From: Ehretia macrophylla
Taxonomy: Eukaryota > Streptophyta > Magnoliopsida > Boraginales > Ehretiaceae
DNA: 64,000 nt
Reading direction: 5' to 3'
Assembly: GCA_037974665.1 (NCBI GenBank)
Contig: CM075769.1
Span: forward strand, 82,279,190 to 82,343,189
Shown: positions 24,880 through 35,541 of the stretch, in pieces
Position numbering within the stretch: the first letter of the stretch is position 1
Layout: each line of letters opens with the position of its first letter
The notes under the pieces: model-generated
What the model was told of the DNA's origin: nothing
Database searches by the model: none
What the model saw: only the letters and a program-made list of their open reading frames with translations
Made by a program: the position numbers and the translations under genes

Positions 24880-25275
24880 AGGTCTAGGGCACGAAGTACG
24901 AGGTAGACACGAACTACGAGATAAGACACAAACTTCAAGACTAATGCACAGATTTTAACGCAAATGCACACAATCCTAGATAAATGTATGTAAACCAATA
25001 CAAGCATGTAATTCAATGCAATGCACGTAAATCGAGGTACGACTCTTAAACCTAAGTTAGGACACGCAATTCAAGGTCAGGGCATACAAAATGAGATAAC
25101 GCACGTAATTGGAAGTCGGGGCACGTAAGTTGAAGATTAGGGCACATAATTTTAGGTTAAGGCACGTATAACGAGGCATGCACAAAAACCAAGATAGGGC
25201 ACGTAATCCAAGTTCGGTCATAAAATTTTAGGTCTAAGGCACGCAAATTGAGGTAGGACGTGTTATTCGGGGTCG
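24880..25275. repeat. Degenerate GCACGTAA-type repeat field at the 5' end of the solo LTR
   Basis: About a dozen imperfect units of roughly 25 bp, each with GGCACG(T/C)AA followed by an A/G-rich stretch such as TTGAGGTTAGG. The LTRs of the full-length element have a shorter form (GTGCGTGCCCTAACCT-like units). Confidence 0.75.
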
Positions 25276-25284
25276 AGCCTCACA

Positions 25285-25289
25285 TAACT
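25285..25289. repeat. Target-site duplication, right copy (TAACT)
   Basis: Follows the LTR terminal CTCACA and continues into CCTTACGG of the 5S spacer. Confidence 0.95.
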
Positions 25290-25481
25290 CCTTACGGATC
25301 AAAAGTTATGGCCACCGGAGTGACGGAGACCTGGTCACAAGCCCTACGCCCTCGGTTTGCGGGCCCAGCCTCCACGTGAAGCGAAGTTGTCTTGCCCAAG
25401 GTGCTGTGGGATTCGATAATAGAAATGTGGTGAATAAAGTATCTTGGAAACCCTAACCGGAGGAAAAAAAATTGAAAAGGG

Positions 25482-25599
25482 GGGTGCAACACGAGGACTT
25501 CCCAGGGTGTCACCCATCCTAATACTACTCTCGCCCAAGTACGCTTAACTTCGGAGTTCTGATGGGATCCGGTGCATTAGTACTGGTATAATCGCACCC
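25482..25599 (-). rRNA. 5S rRNA copy 33
   Basis: Changes at 92, 78, 60 (box A), 18 and 10. The solo LTR lies ~200 bp downstream of its 3' end. Confidence 0.91.
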
Positions 25600-26160
25600 A
25601 TCATGTTGAGGGCATAAATCCTTTATGTGTTGGCGGTTCACAGTCCCAGTCTAGAGAGATTGCCCATTCAGAAGGCCCAATGGGCTTAACAACAACCCAT
25701 CCGCTTCAACAACGCAGCATCCTCGCAATACGTGATATTGTCGCGTTGTAGGGCCCTCTAATGTCCAGCGAGTAAGTTTGTCGTCCTTTTAACAGCTCAC
25801 GACGTACGATCCGGAACGAAAAAACAGAGCTAAATCGGAAAAGTGGCCCGAAACAGATAAAAACGTTCAATTTTGGGCTCCAAAAAGGGCACATCGAGCA
25901 AGCTAGCTGCCCCCATCGTAGAGCTCTCCAAGAGCATTCCAACGGTATGCTGTGCGCGCCTTGTAACTCCTTACAAATAAAAATTTATGGGCACCAGAGC
26001 GACGGAGACCTGGTCACAAGCCCTACGCCCTCGGTTTGCGGGCCCAGCCTCCACGTGAAGCGAAGTTGTCTTGCCCAAGGTGCCGTGGGATTCGATAATA
26101 GAAATGTGGTGGATAAAGTATCTTGGCAACCATAACCGGAGGAAAAAAAATTGAAAAGGG

Positions 26161-26278
26161 GGGTGCAACACGAGGACTTCCCAGGGGGTCACCTATCCTA
26201 GTACTACTCTCGCCCAAGCACGCTTAACTTCGGAGTTCTGATGGGATCTGGTGCATTAGTGCTGGTACGATCGCACCC
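26161..26278 (-). rRNA. 5S rRNA copy 34
   Basis: Changes at 85 (box C), 30 and 11. Confidence 0.93.
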
Positions 26279-26835
26279 GTCAAGTTAAGGGCACAAATCC
26301 CTTATGTTAACGGTTAACAGTCCCAGCCTAAAGAGATGGCCCATTCAGAAGGCGCAATGGGATTAACGACAACCAATCTGCTTCAATAACCCAGCAACCT
26401 CGCAAGATGAGATATCCATGCGTTGTAGGGCCCTCTAATTTTGCGTGAGTAAAGTTGTCGTCTTTTTAACAGCTCATGACGTACGATCCGGGACAGAAAA
26501 ACAGAGCAAAATAAGAAATGTGGCCCGAAACTGATGAAAACGTTCGATTTTGGGCTCCAAAAAAGGGCATAACGAGCAAGCTAGCTACCCTGTCATAGAG
26601 CTCTCGAAGTACTTTCCAACGGTATGCTGTGCGCCGTGTAACTCCTTACAGATCAAAAGTTATGGGCACCGGAGCGAAGGAGACCTGGTCACAAGCCCTA
26701 CCCCCTCGGTTTGCTGGCCCAGCCTCCACGTGAAGCGAAGTTGTCGGGCCCAAGGTGCCGTCGCATTCGATAATAGAAATGTCGTGGATAAAGGATCTTG
26801 GCAACCCTAACTGGAGCAAAAAAAATCGAAAAAGG

Positions 26836-26953
26836 GGGTGCAACCCGAGGACTTCCTAGGGGGTCACCCATCCTAGTACTACTCTCGCCCAAGCACGCTT
26901 AACTTCGGAGTTCTGATGGGATCCGGTGCATTAGTGCTGGTATAATCGCACAC
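26836..26953 (-). rRNA. 5S rRNA copy 35
   Basis: Changes at 109, 97, 10 and 2; internal control region intact. Confidence 0.92.
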
Positions 26954-27512
26954 GTCATGTTGTTCGCACAATTCCTTTATATGTTAACGGTTCACAGTCC
27001 CAGCCTAGAGAAATGGCCGACTCAGAAGGCCCAATGGGCTTAACGACAACCCATCCGCTTCAACAACCCAGCATCCTCGCAAGACGAGATATCGACGCGT
27101 TGTAGGGTCCTCTAATGTCCTGCGAGTAAGGTTATCGTCCTTTTAACCGCTCACGACGTATGATCCGGGACGGAAAAACAGAGCTAAATTAGAAAAGTGG
27201 CCCGAAACTAATGAAAACGTACGATTTTGGTATCCAAACAGGGCACATCAAACAAGCAAGCAGCACCAATCGTAGAGCTCTCGGAGAGCTTTCCAACGGT
27301 ATGCTGTGCACCATGTAACTCCTTACGGATCAAAGGTTATGGGCACCGGAGCGACGGAGGGATAGTCACAAGCCCTACGCCCTCGGTTTGCGGGCCCAGC
27401 CTCCACGTGAAGCGAAGTTGTCTTGCCCAAGGTGCCGTGGGATTCGATAATAGAAATGTGGTGGATAAAATATCTTGGCAACCCTAACCGGAGGAAAAAA
27501 AATTGAAAAGGG

Positions 27513-27630
27513 GGCTGCAACACGAGGACTTCCCAAGGGGTCACCCATCCTAGTACTAGTCTCGCCCAAGCACACTTAACTTCGGAGTTCTGATGGGATC
27601 CGGTGCATTAGTGCTGGTATGATCGCACCC
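27513..27630 (-). rRNA. 5S rRNA copy 36
   Basis: Changes at 116, 95, 72 (IE) and 57 (box A). Confidence 0.92.
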
Positions 27631-28189
27631 ATCATGTTAGGGTCACAATTCCTTTTTGTGTTAACGGTTCACAGTCCCAGCCTAGAGAGATGGCCCTTTC
27701 AGAAGGCATAATGGGCTTAACAACAACCCATCCGCTTCAACAACGCAGCATCCTCGCAAGACGTGATATCGACGCATTGTCGGGCCCTCTAATGTTTCGC
27801 GATTAAGGGTGTCATCCTTTTAACATTCACGACTTACGATCCAGAACGGAAAAACAGAGCTGATTTAGAAAACTGGACCGAAACAGATAAAAATGTTCTA
27901 TTTTTGGCTCCAAAAAGGGCACAACGAGCAACCTAGCTTCCCCCGTTGTAGAGCTCTCGGAGAGTTTTCCAACGGTATGCTGTGCGCCGCGTAACTCCTT
28001 ACGGATCAAAAGTTATGGGCACCGGAGCAACGGAGACCTGGTCACACAACCCCTACGCCCTCGGTTTGCGGGCCCAACCTCCACGTGAAGCAAAGTTGTC
28101 TTGCCCAAGGTGCCGTGGGATTCGATAATAGAAATGTGGTGGATAAAGTATCTTGCAACCCTAACCGGAGGAAAAAAAGCTGAAAAGGG

Positions 28190-28307
28190 GGGAGCAACAC
28201 GAGGACTTCCCAGGGGGTAACCCATCTTAGTACTACTCTTGCCCAAGCATGCTTAACTTCGGAGTTCTGATGGGATCCGGTGCATTAGTGCTGGTATGAT
28301 CACACCC
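28190..28307 (-). rRNA. 5S rRNA copy 37
   Basis: Six changes hit every internal box: 89 and 81 (box C), 68 (IE), 58 (box A), plus 115 and 6. Unlikely to be active. Confidence 0.9.
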
Positions 28308-28867
28308 GTCATGTTGAGGAGACAATTCCTTTATGTGTTAACGGTTCACAGTTCCAGCCTAGAGTGATAGCCCATTCAGAAGGCCCAAAGGGCTTAACGA
28401 CAACCCATCCACTTCAACAACCCAGCATCCTCGCAAGACGAGATATCGACAAATTGTAGGGCCCTCTAATGTCCCGCGAGTCAGGTTGTTGTCCTTTTAA
28501 CAACTCACGACGTACGATTCGGGACCGAAAAACAGAGCTAAATTAGAAAAGTGTCGCAAAACTGATGAAAACGTTCGATTTTGGGCTACAAAAAAGGGCA
28601 AAGCGAGCAAGCTGGCTACATCGGTCGTAGAGCTCTCGGAGAGCTTTCCAACGGTATGCTGTGCGCTGCGTAACTCCTTACAGGTAAAAATTTATGGGTA
28701 CTAGAGCGATGGAGACCTGGTCACAAGCCCCACGCCCTCGGTTTGTGGGCCCAACCTCCACGTGAAGCAAAGTTGTCTTGCCTAAGGTGACGTGGGATTC
28801 GATAATAGAAATGTGGTGGATAAAGTATCTTGTCAACCCTAACAGGAGGAAAAACAATTGAAAAGAG

Positions 28868-28985
28868 AGGTGCAACAACAGGACTTCCCAGCGGGTCACC
28901 CATCCTAGTACTAGTCTCGCCCAAGCACGCTTAACTTCGGTGTTTTGATGGGATCCGGTGCATTAGTGCTGGTATGATCGTACCC
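28868..28985 (-). rRNA. 5S rRNA copy 38
   Basis: Eight changes: 118, 108, 107, 94, 72 (IE), 45, 41 and 5. Confidence 0.9.
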
Positions 28986-29543
28986 ATCATGTTGAGGGCA
29001 CAATTCCTTTATGTGTTAACGGTTCACTGTCCCAGCCTAGAGAGATGGCCCATTCAGAAGGCCCATGGGCTTAACAACAACCCATCCACTTCAACAACGC
29101 AGTATCCTCGCAATACGTGATATCGATGCGTTGTAGGGCCCTCTAATGTCCCGCAAGTAAGTTTGTCGTCCTTTTAACAGCTCACGACGTACGATCCGGA
29201 ATGGAAAAACATAGCTAAATTAGAAAAGTGGCACGAAACAGATAAAAACGTTCGATTCTGGGCTCCAAAAAGGGCACATCGAGCAAGCTACCTGCCCCCG
29301 TCGTAGAGCTCTCGAAGAGCATTCCAATTGTATGCGGTGCGCCGCGTAACTCCTTACAGATAAAAATATATGCGCCCCGGAGCGACGGAGACCTGGTCAC
29401 AAGCCCTACGACCTCGGTTTGTGGGCCCAGCCTCCACGTGAAGCGAAGTTGTCTTGCCCAAGGTGCCGTGGGATTCGATAATAGAAATGTGGTGGATAAA
29501 GTATCTTGGCAACCATAACCGGAGGAAAAAAAATTAAAAAAAG

Positions 29544-29661
29544 GGGTGCAACACGAGGACTTCCCAGGGGCTCACCCAACCTAGTACTACCTCCGCCCAA
29601 GCACGCTTAACTTCGAAGTTCTGATGGGATCCGGTGCGTTAGTGCAGGTATGATCGCACCC
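29544..29661 (-). rRNA. 5S rRNA copy 39
   Basis: Changes at 91, 83 (box C), 71-69 (three bases of IE), 46, 24 and 16; IE is effectively destroyed. Confidence 0.9.
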
Positions 29662-30220
29662 GTCATGTTGAAGGCATAATTCCTTTATGTGTTAACGGTT
29701 CGCAGTCCCAGCCTAGAAAGATGGCCCATTCAGACGGCCCAATGGGCTTAACGATAACCCATCCGCTTCAATAAATGAGCATCCTCGCAAGACGAGATAT
29801 CGACGCGTTGTAGGGCCCTCTAATGTCCCGTGAGTAAGGTTGTCGTCTTTTTAACAGCTTAAGACGTACGATCCGGGAGGGGAAAACAGAGCAAAAAAAG
29901 AAAAGTGACCCAAAACTGATGAAAATGTTCGATTTTGGGCTCCAAAAAAGGGCATAGCGAGCAAGCTGGCTGCCCCGTCGTAGAGTTCTCGGAGAGCTTT
30001 CCAACGGTATGCTGTGCGCCGCGTGACTCCTTTCGGATCAAAAGTTATGGGCACCAAAGCAAAGGAGACCTGGTCACAAGTTGTACACCCTCGGTTTCCT
30101 GGCCCAGCCTCCACGTGAAGTGAAGTTGTCTTGCCCAAGGTGCTGTGGGATTCGATAATAGAAACGTGGTGGATAAAGTATCTTGGCAATCCTAACCGGA
30201 GCAAAAAAAATTGAAAAGGT

Positions 30221-30338
30221 GGGTGCAACTCGAGGACTTCCCAAGGGGTCACCCATCCTAGCACTACTCTCGCCCATTCACGCTTAACTTCGATGTTCTG
30301 ATCGGATCCGGTGCATTAGTGCGGGTATGATCGCACCC
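30221..30338 (-). rRNA. 5S rRNA copy 40
   Basis: Nine changes: 109, 95, 77, 62 and 61 (box A), 46, 45, 36 and 16. The upstream GATCTCAC variant loses the -13 C. Confidence 0.89.
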
Positions 30339-30903
30339 CTCATGTTGATCTCACAATTCCTTTATGTGTTAACGGTTCACAGTCTCAGCCTAGAGAGATG
30401 GCCCATTCAGAAGGCCCAATGGGCTTAACGACAACCCATCCGCTTCAACAACCGTGCATCCTCGCAAGATGAGATATCGTCGCATTGTAAGGTCCTCTAA
30501 TGTCCTACGAGGAAGGTTGTCGTTCTTTTAACCGCTCACGACGAACGATCCGGAAAGGAAAAACATAGCTAAATCAGAAAAGTGGCCCGAAACTGATGAA
30601 CACGTTCAATTTTGGGCTCAAAAAAGGGCACAGCAAGCAAGCAAGCTGACTCCGTCGTAGAGCTCTCAGAGAGCTTCCCAACGGTATGTTGTGCGACGCG
30701 TAACTCCCTACGGATCAAACGTTATGGGCACCGGTACGACGGAGAGCTGGTCATAAACCCTACGGCCTCGGTTTGCGGGCCCAGCCTCCACGTGAAGCGA
30801 AGTTGTCTTGCCCAAGGTGCCGTGGGATTCAATAATAGAAGTGTGGTGGATAAAGTATCTTGTCAACCATAACTGGAGGAAAAAAAATTGAAAAGGGGGG
30901 GGG

Positions 30904-31021
30904 GGGAGCAACACGGGGACTTCCAAGGGGGGCACCCATCCTAGTACTACTCTCGCCCAAGCACGCTTAACTTCGGAGTTCTGATGGGATCCAGTGCATT
31001 AGTGCTGGTATGATCGGACCC
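30904..31021 (-). rRNA. 5S rRNA copy 41
   Basis: Changes at 115, 106, 97, 90 (box C), 29 and 5. Its 3' end runs into a 12-base C tract (G12 at 30895-30906 on the plus strand), twice the usual length. Confidence 0.9.
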
Positions 31022-31580
31022 ATCATGTTGAGGGCACAATTCCTTTATGTATTAACGGTTCACAGTCCCAGCCTAGAGAGATGACCCATGCAAAAGGCCC
31101 AATGGGCTTAACAACAACCCATCCGCTTCAACAATGCAACATCCTCGCGAGATGTGATATCAACGCGTTGTAGGGCCCACTAATATCCCGCGAGTAAGTT
31201 TGTCGTACTTTTAACAGCTCACGACTTACGATCGGGAACGAAAAAATAGAGCTAAATTAGAAAAGTGGCCCGAAACAGATAAAAACGTTCGATTTTGGGC
31301 TCCAAAATGGGCATAGCGAACAAGCTAGCTGCCCCCATCGTAGAGCTCTCGAAGAACTTTCCAACGGTATGCTGTGCGCCGCGTAACTCTTTACATATAA
31401 AAAGTTATGGGCACCGGAGAGACGGAGACCTGGTCACAAGCCCTACGCCCTCGGTTTGCGGGACGAGCCTCCACGTGAAGCGAAGTTGTCTTGCCCAAGT
31501 TGCCGTGGGAGTCGAGAATAGAAATGGGGTGCATAAAGTATCTTGGCAACCCTAACCGGAGGAAAAAAAATTGAAAAGGG

Positions 31581-31698
31581 GGGAGCAACATGAGGACTTC
31601 CTAGGGGGTCACCCATCCTAGTACTACTCTCGCCCAAGCAAGCTTAACTTCGGATTTCTAATGGGATCCGGTGCGTTAGTGCTGGTATGATCGCACCC
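31581..31698 (-). rRNA. 5S rRNA copy 42
   Basis: Seven changes: 115, 108, 97, 58 (box A), 44, 39 and 24. The full-length retrotransposon begins 102 bp upstream of its start. Confidence 0.9.
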
Positions 31699-31783
31699 TT
31701 CATGTTGAGGGCACAATTTCTTTACGTGTTAACTGTTCACAGTCCCAGCCTAGAGAGATCGCCCATTCAAAAGGCCCAATGGG

Positions 31784-31800
31784 CTTAACGACAACCCATA
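31784..31800. repeat. Left flank of the element, 17-bp near-duplicate of the right flank
   Basis: CTTAACGACAACCCATA here and CTTAACGACAACCTATC at 43616-43632 match at 15 of 17 positions. Removing the element leaves copies 42 and 43 694 bp apart, 17 bp more than a normal unit, consistent with a duplicated target segment. Confidence 0.85.
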
Positions 31801-34800
31801 TGTGAAGCCCGACCCCGAATTGCGTGTGATACCTCGTTTTGCGTGCCCTAACCTAGATGTGCGTGCCATGACCTAGGTTTGAGAATTGTATTTAGTTTGT
31901 GTGCCTTGCATTGAATTTTGTGCATTCATATAGGGTTACGTGCGTTTACTTGAAAAACGTGCGTTCGTCTCGTAGTTCGTGTCCTACCTCGAAGTGCGTG
32001 CCCTAAACCTAGGAAAGCGTGTCTTCACGCTAATCAAGAAAGCATCTTTCACGAAGCACTAGACTATTAAACAATCCTACAAAATCCACTAACAATATAA
32101 TAATCCAAATTCCTTTCACTAGAAGACAAAAATGCACCAAAAACAAACATTCTTTATTCTTTTTGCATTATTCTTTTTTGCACTTCCAAGATACAATTAA
32201 ATAATGCTTAAGATGACAAAAATTCAGCCAATTCATTAGCTTTGGCCGACCACTAAGAGCATTGGTCTAACAATTGCATATTTTATTCATAGTCTTAGTC
32301 AAACACTTAGCATGATGCATTAAAAAATTTCTCAAATTGCACCCAATTTCTTCACCATTCTCGACCATAGCATTTTTCCCATGCTTAACATTTCAAATTA
32401 AATAATTTTGAAGACACAAATCTGAAAATGGGCTGCCCAATGCCGACATACTCCTCAAAATTGCCAAGACCTTCATTTCTTTGTCATTTTCTTTCATTTC
32501 CTCTCACAAACTCTCTCTCCTCTCATTCTTCTCTCTCCATTTCGGTCCTTGGCTGAAATCTCATCATCTTTGTTCATCTTCATCACACCTTGGTCGAACA
32601 AGGCAAGCAAACTATCAAGAAAACCAATCAAACAAGCTAGATTTCGAAAATTTCTCTTGCATGCGCATTTGAAGCTTCATTTCGGCCTAGGAAAAATAGA
32701 GAAAAACTAGTGAGGTTCTCGGCTAAGCAAGGGAAAGGAGAAGGTTTGAGCTTCAACAAAGGGTCTTGAGCATTTTGTGGTTGATTGCTAAGGTGAGGGT
32801 TAAAAGCTTTTGAAAACTCTTTGAAATTTCACATGCATGTTCACAAATGAGTATATTTGCTTCTGTACTTGAGTTATGTGGTCGTCCATGAGCTTAAACA
32901 ACCATGCATGGCAAGAACTTGGCTTGAAAATGATGCTAGGTGAAGTCGAATTTATGTGACAGCTCTCTGACCAGTCTGTTCGAGGTAAGTTTAGCTAAGC
33001 AAATGGTGTTGAAAATGCTTGAAAATTGGTGGGTGACTAGTTTGGGCAGTTTTGAACATTTTTCCCAGAAATAGGTCGAAGCAAATTTTGACTCTAAGGT
33101 CCTCAAAATGGCAAATCATTAAAATGTGACCAAATCTGGAAATCTGGAAAAATGAATCAGGTTTTGGCAGATGCACTGACCTTGTGGAACGAACCATATT
33201 TGACTTAGTAAATGTTGTCCAAAATGCATAAAAATTGGTGTGCTGCTAGATTTTTCAGTTCTGGACAACTTTGTCAGAAATAGACCAAAGCTAAAAATGA
33301 CTCTAAGGACCTCAAAAACGTCATTTTCTGAAAAGTGTGCAAATCTGGACAGTTTTGTGTTACCTCACTGTTTCGGTTATAACTAATGATTCTGAACTCC
33401 AATTGATGCAAGGCTTGTTTCTGATTTTAGATAACTTCTTAAGCTTTAATTTGACATTTTATTCACTGAATTTGGAGATTGTTTGATTATCCCATTGATC
33501 ATGAGAAAACAGCCTATTGCAGTGAGTGTTCCACTTAGCTATGTGCTTGGAAAACTATTGTAACCTCTTTTGTGGCACTAGTTGCTTGGAATTGTGGTGT
33601 TGGAATATTATGTGGACTGTTTTAAGCACTTGAGGATGTATGAATTGAATGATGTATGACTTGGGAATGATGTTAAGTTGACTTAGGGTTTGATCGCACG
33701 ATTATGCCTGAAATGGAAACCCTAATGATTAAATATTCTTGCTAAGTGTTAACCATTGGATATTGTGAGGAAACTGTACGTTGCGTGGGCTGCCCGTAAA
33801 TGTTTTATAACTTTAAAAGTGATCTTGACCATTGCATGTTGACAAATAAGCTTTTCTCGCATTTGAACCCTTGTTGATATCACTACATGTTGAGTAATCT
33901 TATCACTTGATTGCGTGGACTTTTAATGAGTTATATGGCCTGTTTTACATGTGTTACATGGCTGCCCGTTTAATTTCCATATAACTCTATATGCCTTTCA
34001 AGTGAAATTTCCTGTCCTATCTTGTCCTGCCTGTTTATCTGTCAATGTGCAATCTTATGACTGTCCGGAGGCAACCTACTTTGTTGTCCTCCTTCTGTGA
34101 TATATATTACATGTCATAAATGTGCATTGCATACAAGGTTGCAACCTTTCCTGTTGGCATGGTAGTGATCACGAACGCCGGGCGGCATCGGGCTTGCCGG
34201 TGATACCGTGCCCACCATGGTCCCATTCCCTCTCTCGCTTGGGGGCTAGACTTCCTCGGAGAGTTGGGTCGTAGGATTTTGGGGTACATCCGGAGTACAC
34301 CCACCTGGTGTGTTTGGGGAATGATTTGAAGTCGGCCGCAACAGTTGATCCTGGATCTGATCTGAGAGCAAAAGCTCACCGTATCCTTTTTATTATATGT
34401 ATAAGTACTCCCGCTTGGATCCTAGAGAACCTCGGGGAGGAAAGACTGGTATTCCTGTTTCTGTATTTGTATTTCTGTACTTGTACTTCTGTTGTATTCA
34501 TGTTTGAAAAAGGGATTTTCATAAGTTTAACCGGAAAATGAGTTTCAAACTTATTTCTCGTTTCCCTCTCGCTGAGTTCATAAGGACTCACCCTCTTTCA
34601 TCATTTCAGGTGAAGAAGAACAGACACAGGAACCCGAGCTCAATGTACCTAATGATGAACCTCTGGAATGATTGCTTGTTATCGTTGTTTTGCTTGAACG
34701 TGACTTCTTGTGAACTTTTGTTACTTAAAGACTATTTCCCTTATGTTGTTGTTGCTTGTGATGTAAAAGACCCCCGCTGTAATTTGGGGTCTAATTTTGG

Positions 34801-35306
34801 GTTGTACGTAATTTAAGTAGACTGATACTAGACATGGCACTACTATGATCGTTTTGCTTTTACTACCGCTAGTATCTATCACAGGTTATGATGCTTAGTT
34901 AAGAAATAGGTTAATGAACTTATCCAATCTTAGTAGGTACTCGCTAATAAGCTAAGATCAACAGGTATATTTTGAAATGAGGATAAATGAACAAACGAGA
35001 CATAGTATCATGTTAGGTTATAAATTAAACGGGACGTCGAATTAACCAATAGGCAATTCAATTGATGGAATAATAGTAATCTTAGCTGGAATTGAATTGA
35101 AATGGTAAATTTTGAGGCCGTTAGAAAATTTAGGTCAAAACAAAGAGCTCAATTACAGTCGTCATGCTGCCGAATTTTCAGAAGTTTTGGAGTCTAGAAT
35201 AAAACGTTAAGTGTTAAACCTCCTAGAATGATTAAGAATGCGAAAGGACTTGATTGTTTAGATCACACCCTAGTCTAACCTTTATAGGCCGGGTTGGGGC
35301 GTGACA
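31801..35306 (+). repeat. 5' LTR (3506 bp)
   Basis: Starts TGTGAAGCCC and ends GGGCGTGACA. Contains a short GTGCGTGCC repeat field near its start, an ancient ~209-bp tandem duplication at ~33005-33350, and T/A-rich sequence with TATTATATGTATAAG near 34391 that could hold the promoter TATA box (inference). No coding function; short ORFs occur identically in both LTRs. Confidence 0.96.
33005..33350. repeat. ~209-bp degenerate tandem duplication inside the LTR
   Basis: CCCAGAAATAGG...GACTCTAAGGTCCTCAAAA near 33065-33107 is echoed by TCAGAAATAGACC...GACTCTAAGGACCTCAAAA near 33273-33316, and AAATCTGG and CAGTTTTG/CAGTTCTG flank both. The same pair is present in the 3' LTR and in the solo LTR, so it predates the family's divergence. 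Confidence 0.8.
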
Positions 35307-35541
35307 CCTTAGAAGAATGGTATCAGAGCTTAGATTGCTTAAGCCGGGTTTAACTCTCGGACCATGGGTTGAGCCCTAAGATAATTAGGATGACTTGTTT
35401 ATGTGTTAAATGTGCCTTCTATGCTCTATGTGCTTAAGTGACTTATATGCCTTAAATGTTTTTAGAATTGTATCTATAATATGTTGCATATCTTATGCAT
35501 TAGATTCTTAATTATCATATTTCAATAAATTGTGCCTATAG
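35307..35541 (+). other. Retrotransposon 5' untranslated leader
   Basis: Between the 5' LTR and the gag-pol start. Holds the primer-binding site at its beginning, then A/T-rich sequence up to the start codon at 35542. No other gene seen. Confidence 0.8.
35318..35329 (+). promoter_or_regulatory. Primer-binding site, initiator Met tRNA type
   Basis: TGGTATCAGAGC, 11 bp after the LTR end, is complementary to the 3' end of plant initiator tRNA-Met, the usual primer of this group. Confidence 0.92.

Larger units (their letters stand above)
21391..25284 (-). mobile_element. Solo LTR of a Ty3/gypsy chromovirus, minus orientation
   Basis: A 3894-bp block bounded by TG...CA and a perfect 5-bp target duplication. 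On the minus strand it begins TGTGAGGCTCGACCCCGAAT and ends GGGTTGGGGCGTGACA, matching both ends of the LTRs at 31801 and 40097 (TGTGAAGCCCGACCCCGAAT and the same end), so it belongs to the same family but is clearly diverged and ~390 bp longer. No internal region, primer-binding site or polypurine tract is present, so LTR-LTR recombination removed the rest. It contains a 72-bp tandem duplication and a longer GCACG repeat field than its relatives. The short ORFs in it, including one of 169 codons, resemble no protein I know. Confidence 0.95.
25285..31800 (-). repeat. 5S rDNA tandem array, middle block (copies 33-42)
   Basis: Continues the array after the solo LTR in exact register: copies 32 and 33 start 4576 bp apart, which is one 677-bp unit once the 3894-bp LTR and 5-bp target duplication are removed. 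Ten genes, same strand. Spacers carry the same landmarks as the left block and nothing else recognisable. The block ends in the spacer upstream of copy 42, where the full-length retrotransposon begins. Confidence 0.97.

Noticed and set aside
34308-34816. Identical pairs of short ORFs in the two LTRs (77, 90 and 92 codons)
   Set aside because: Their identity reflects LTR identity only; no domain, no homologous ORF of the same length in the solo LTR.
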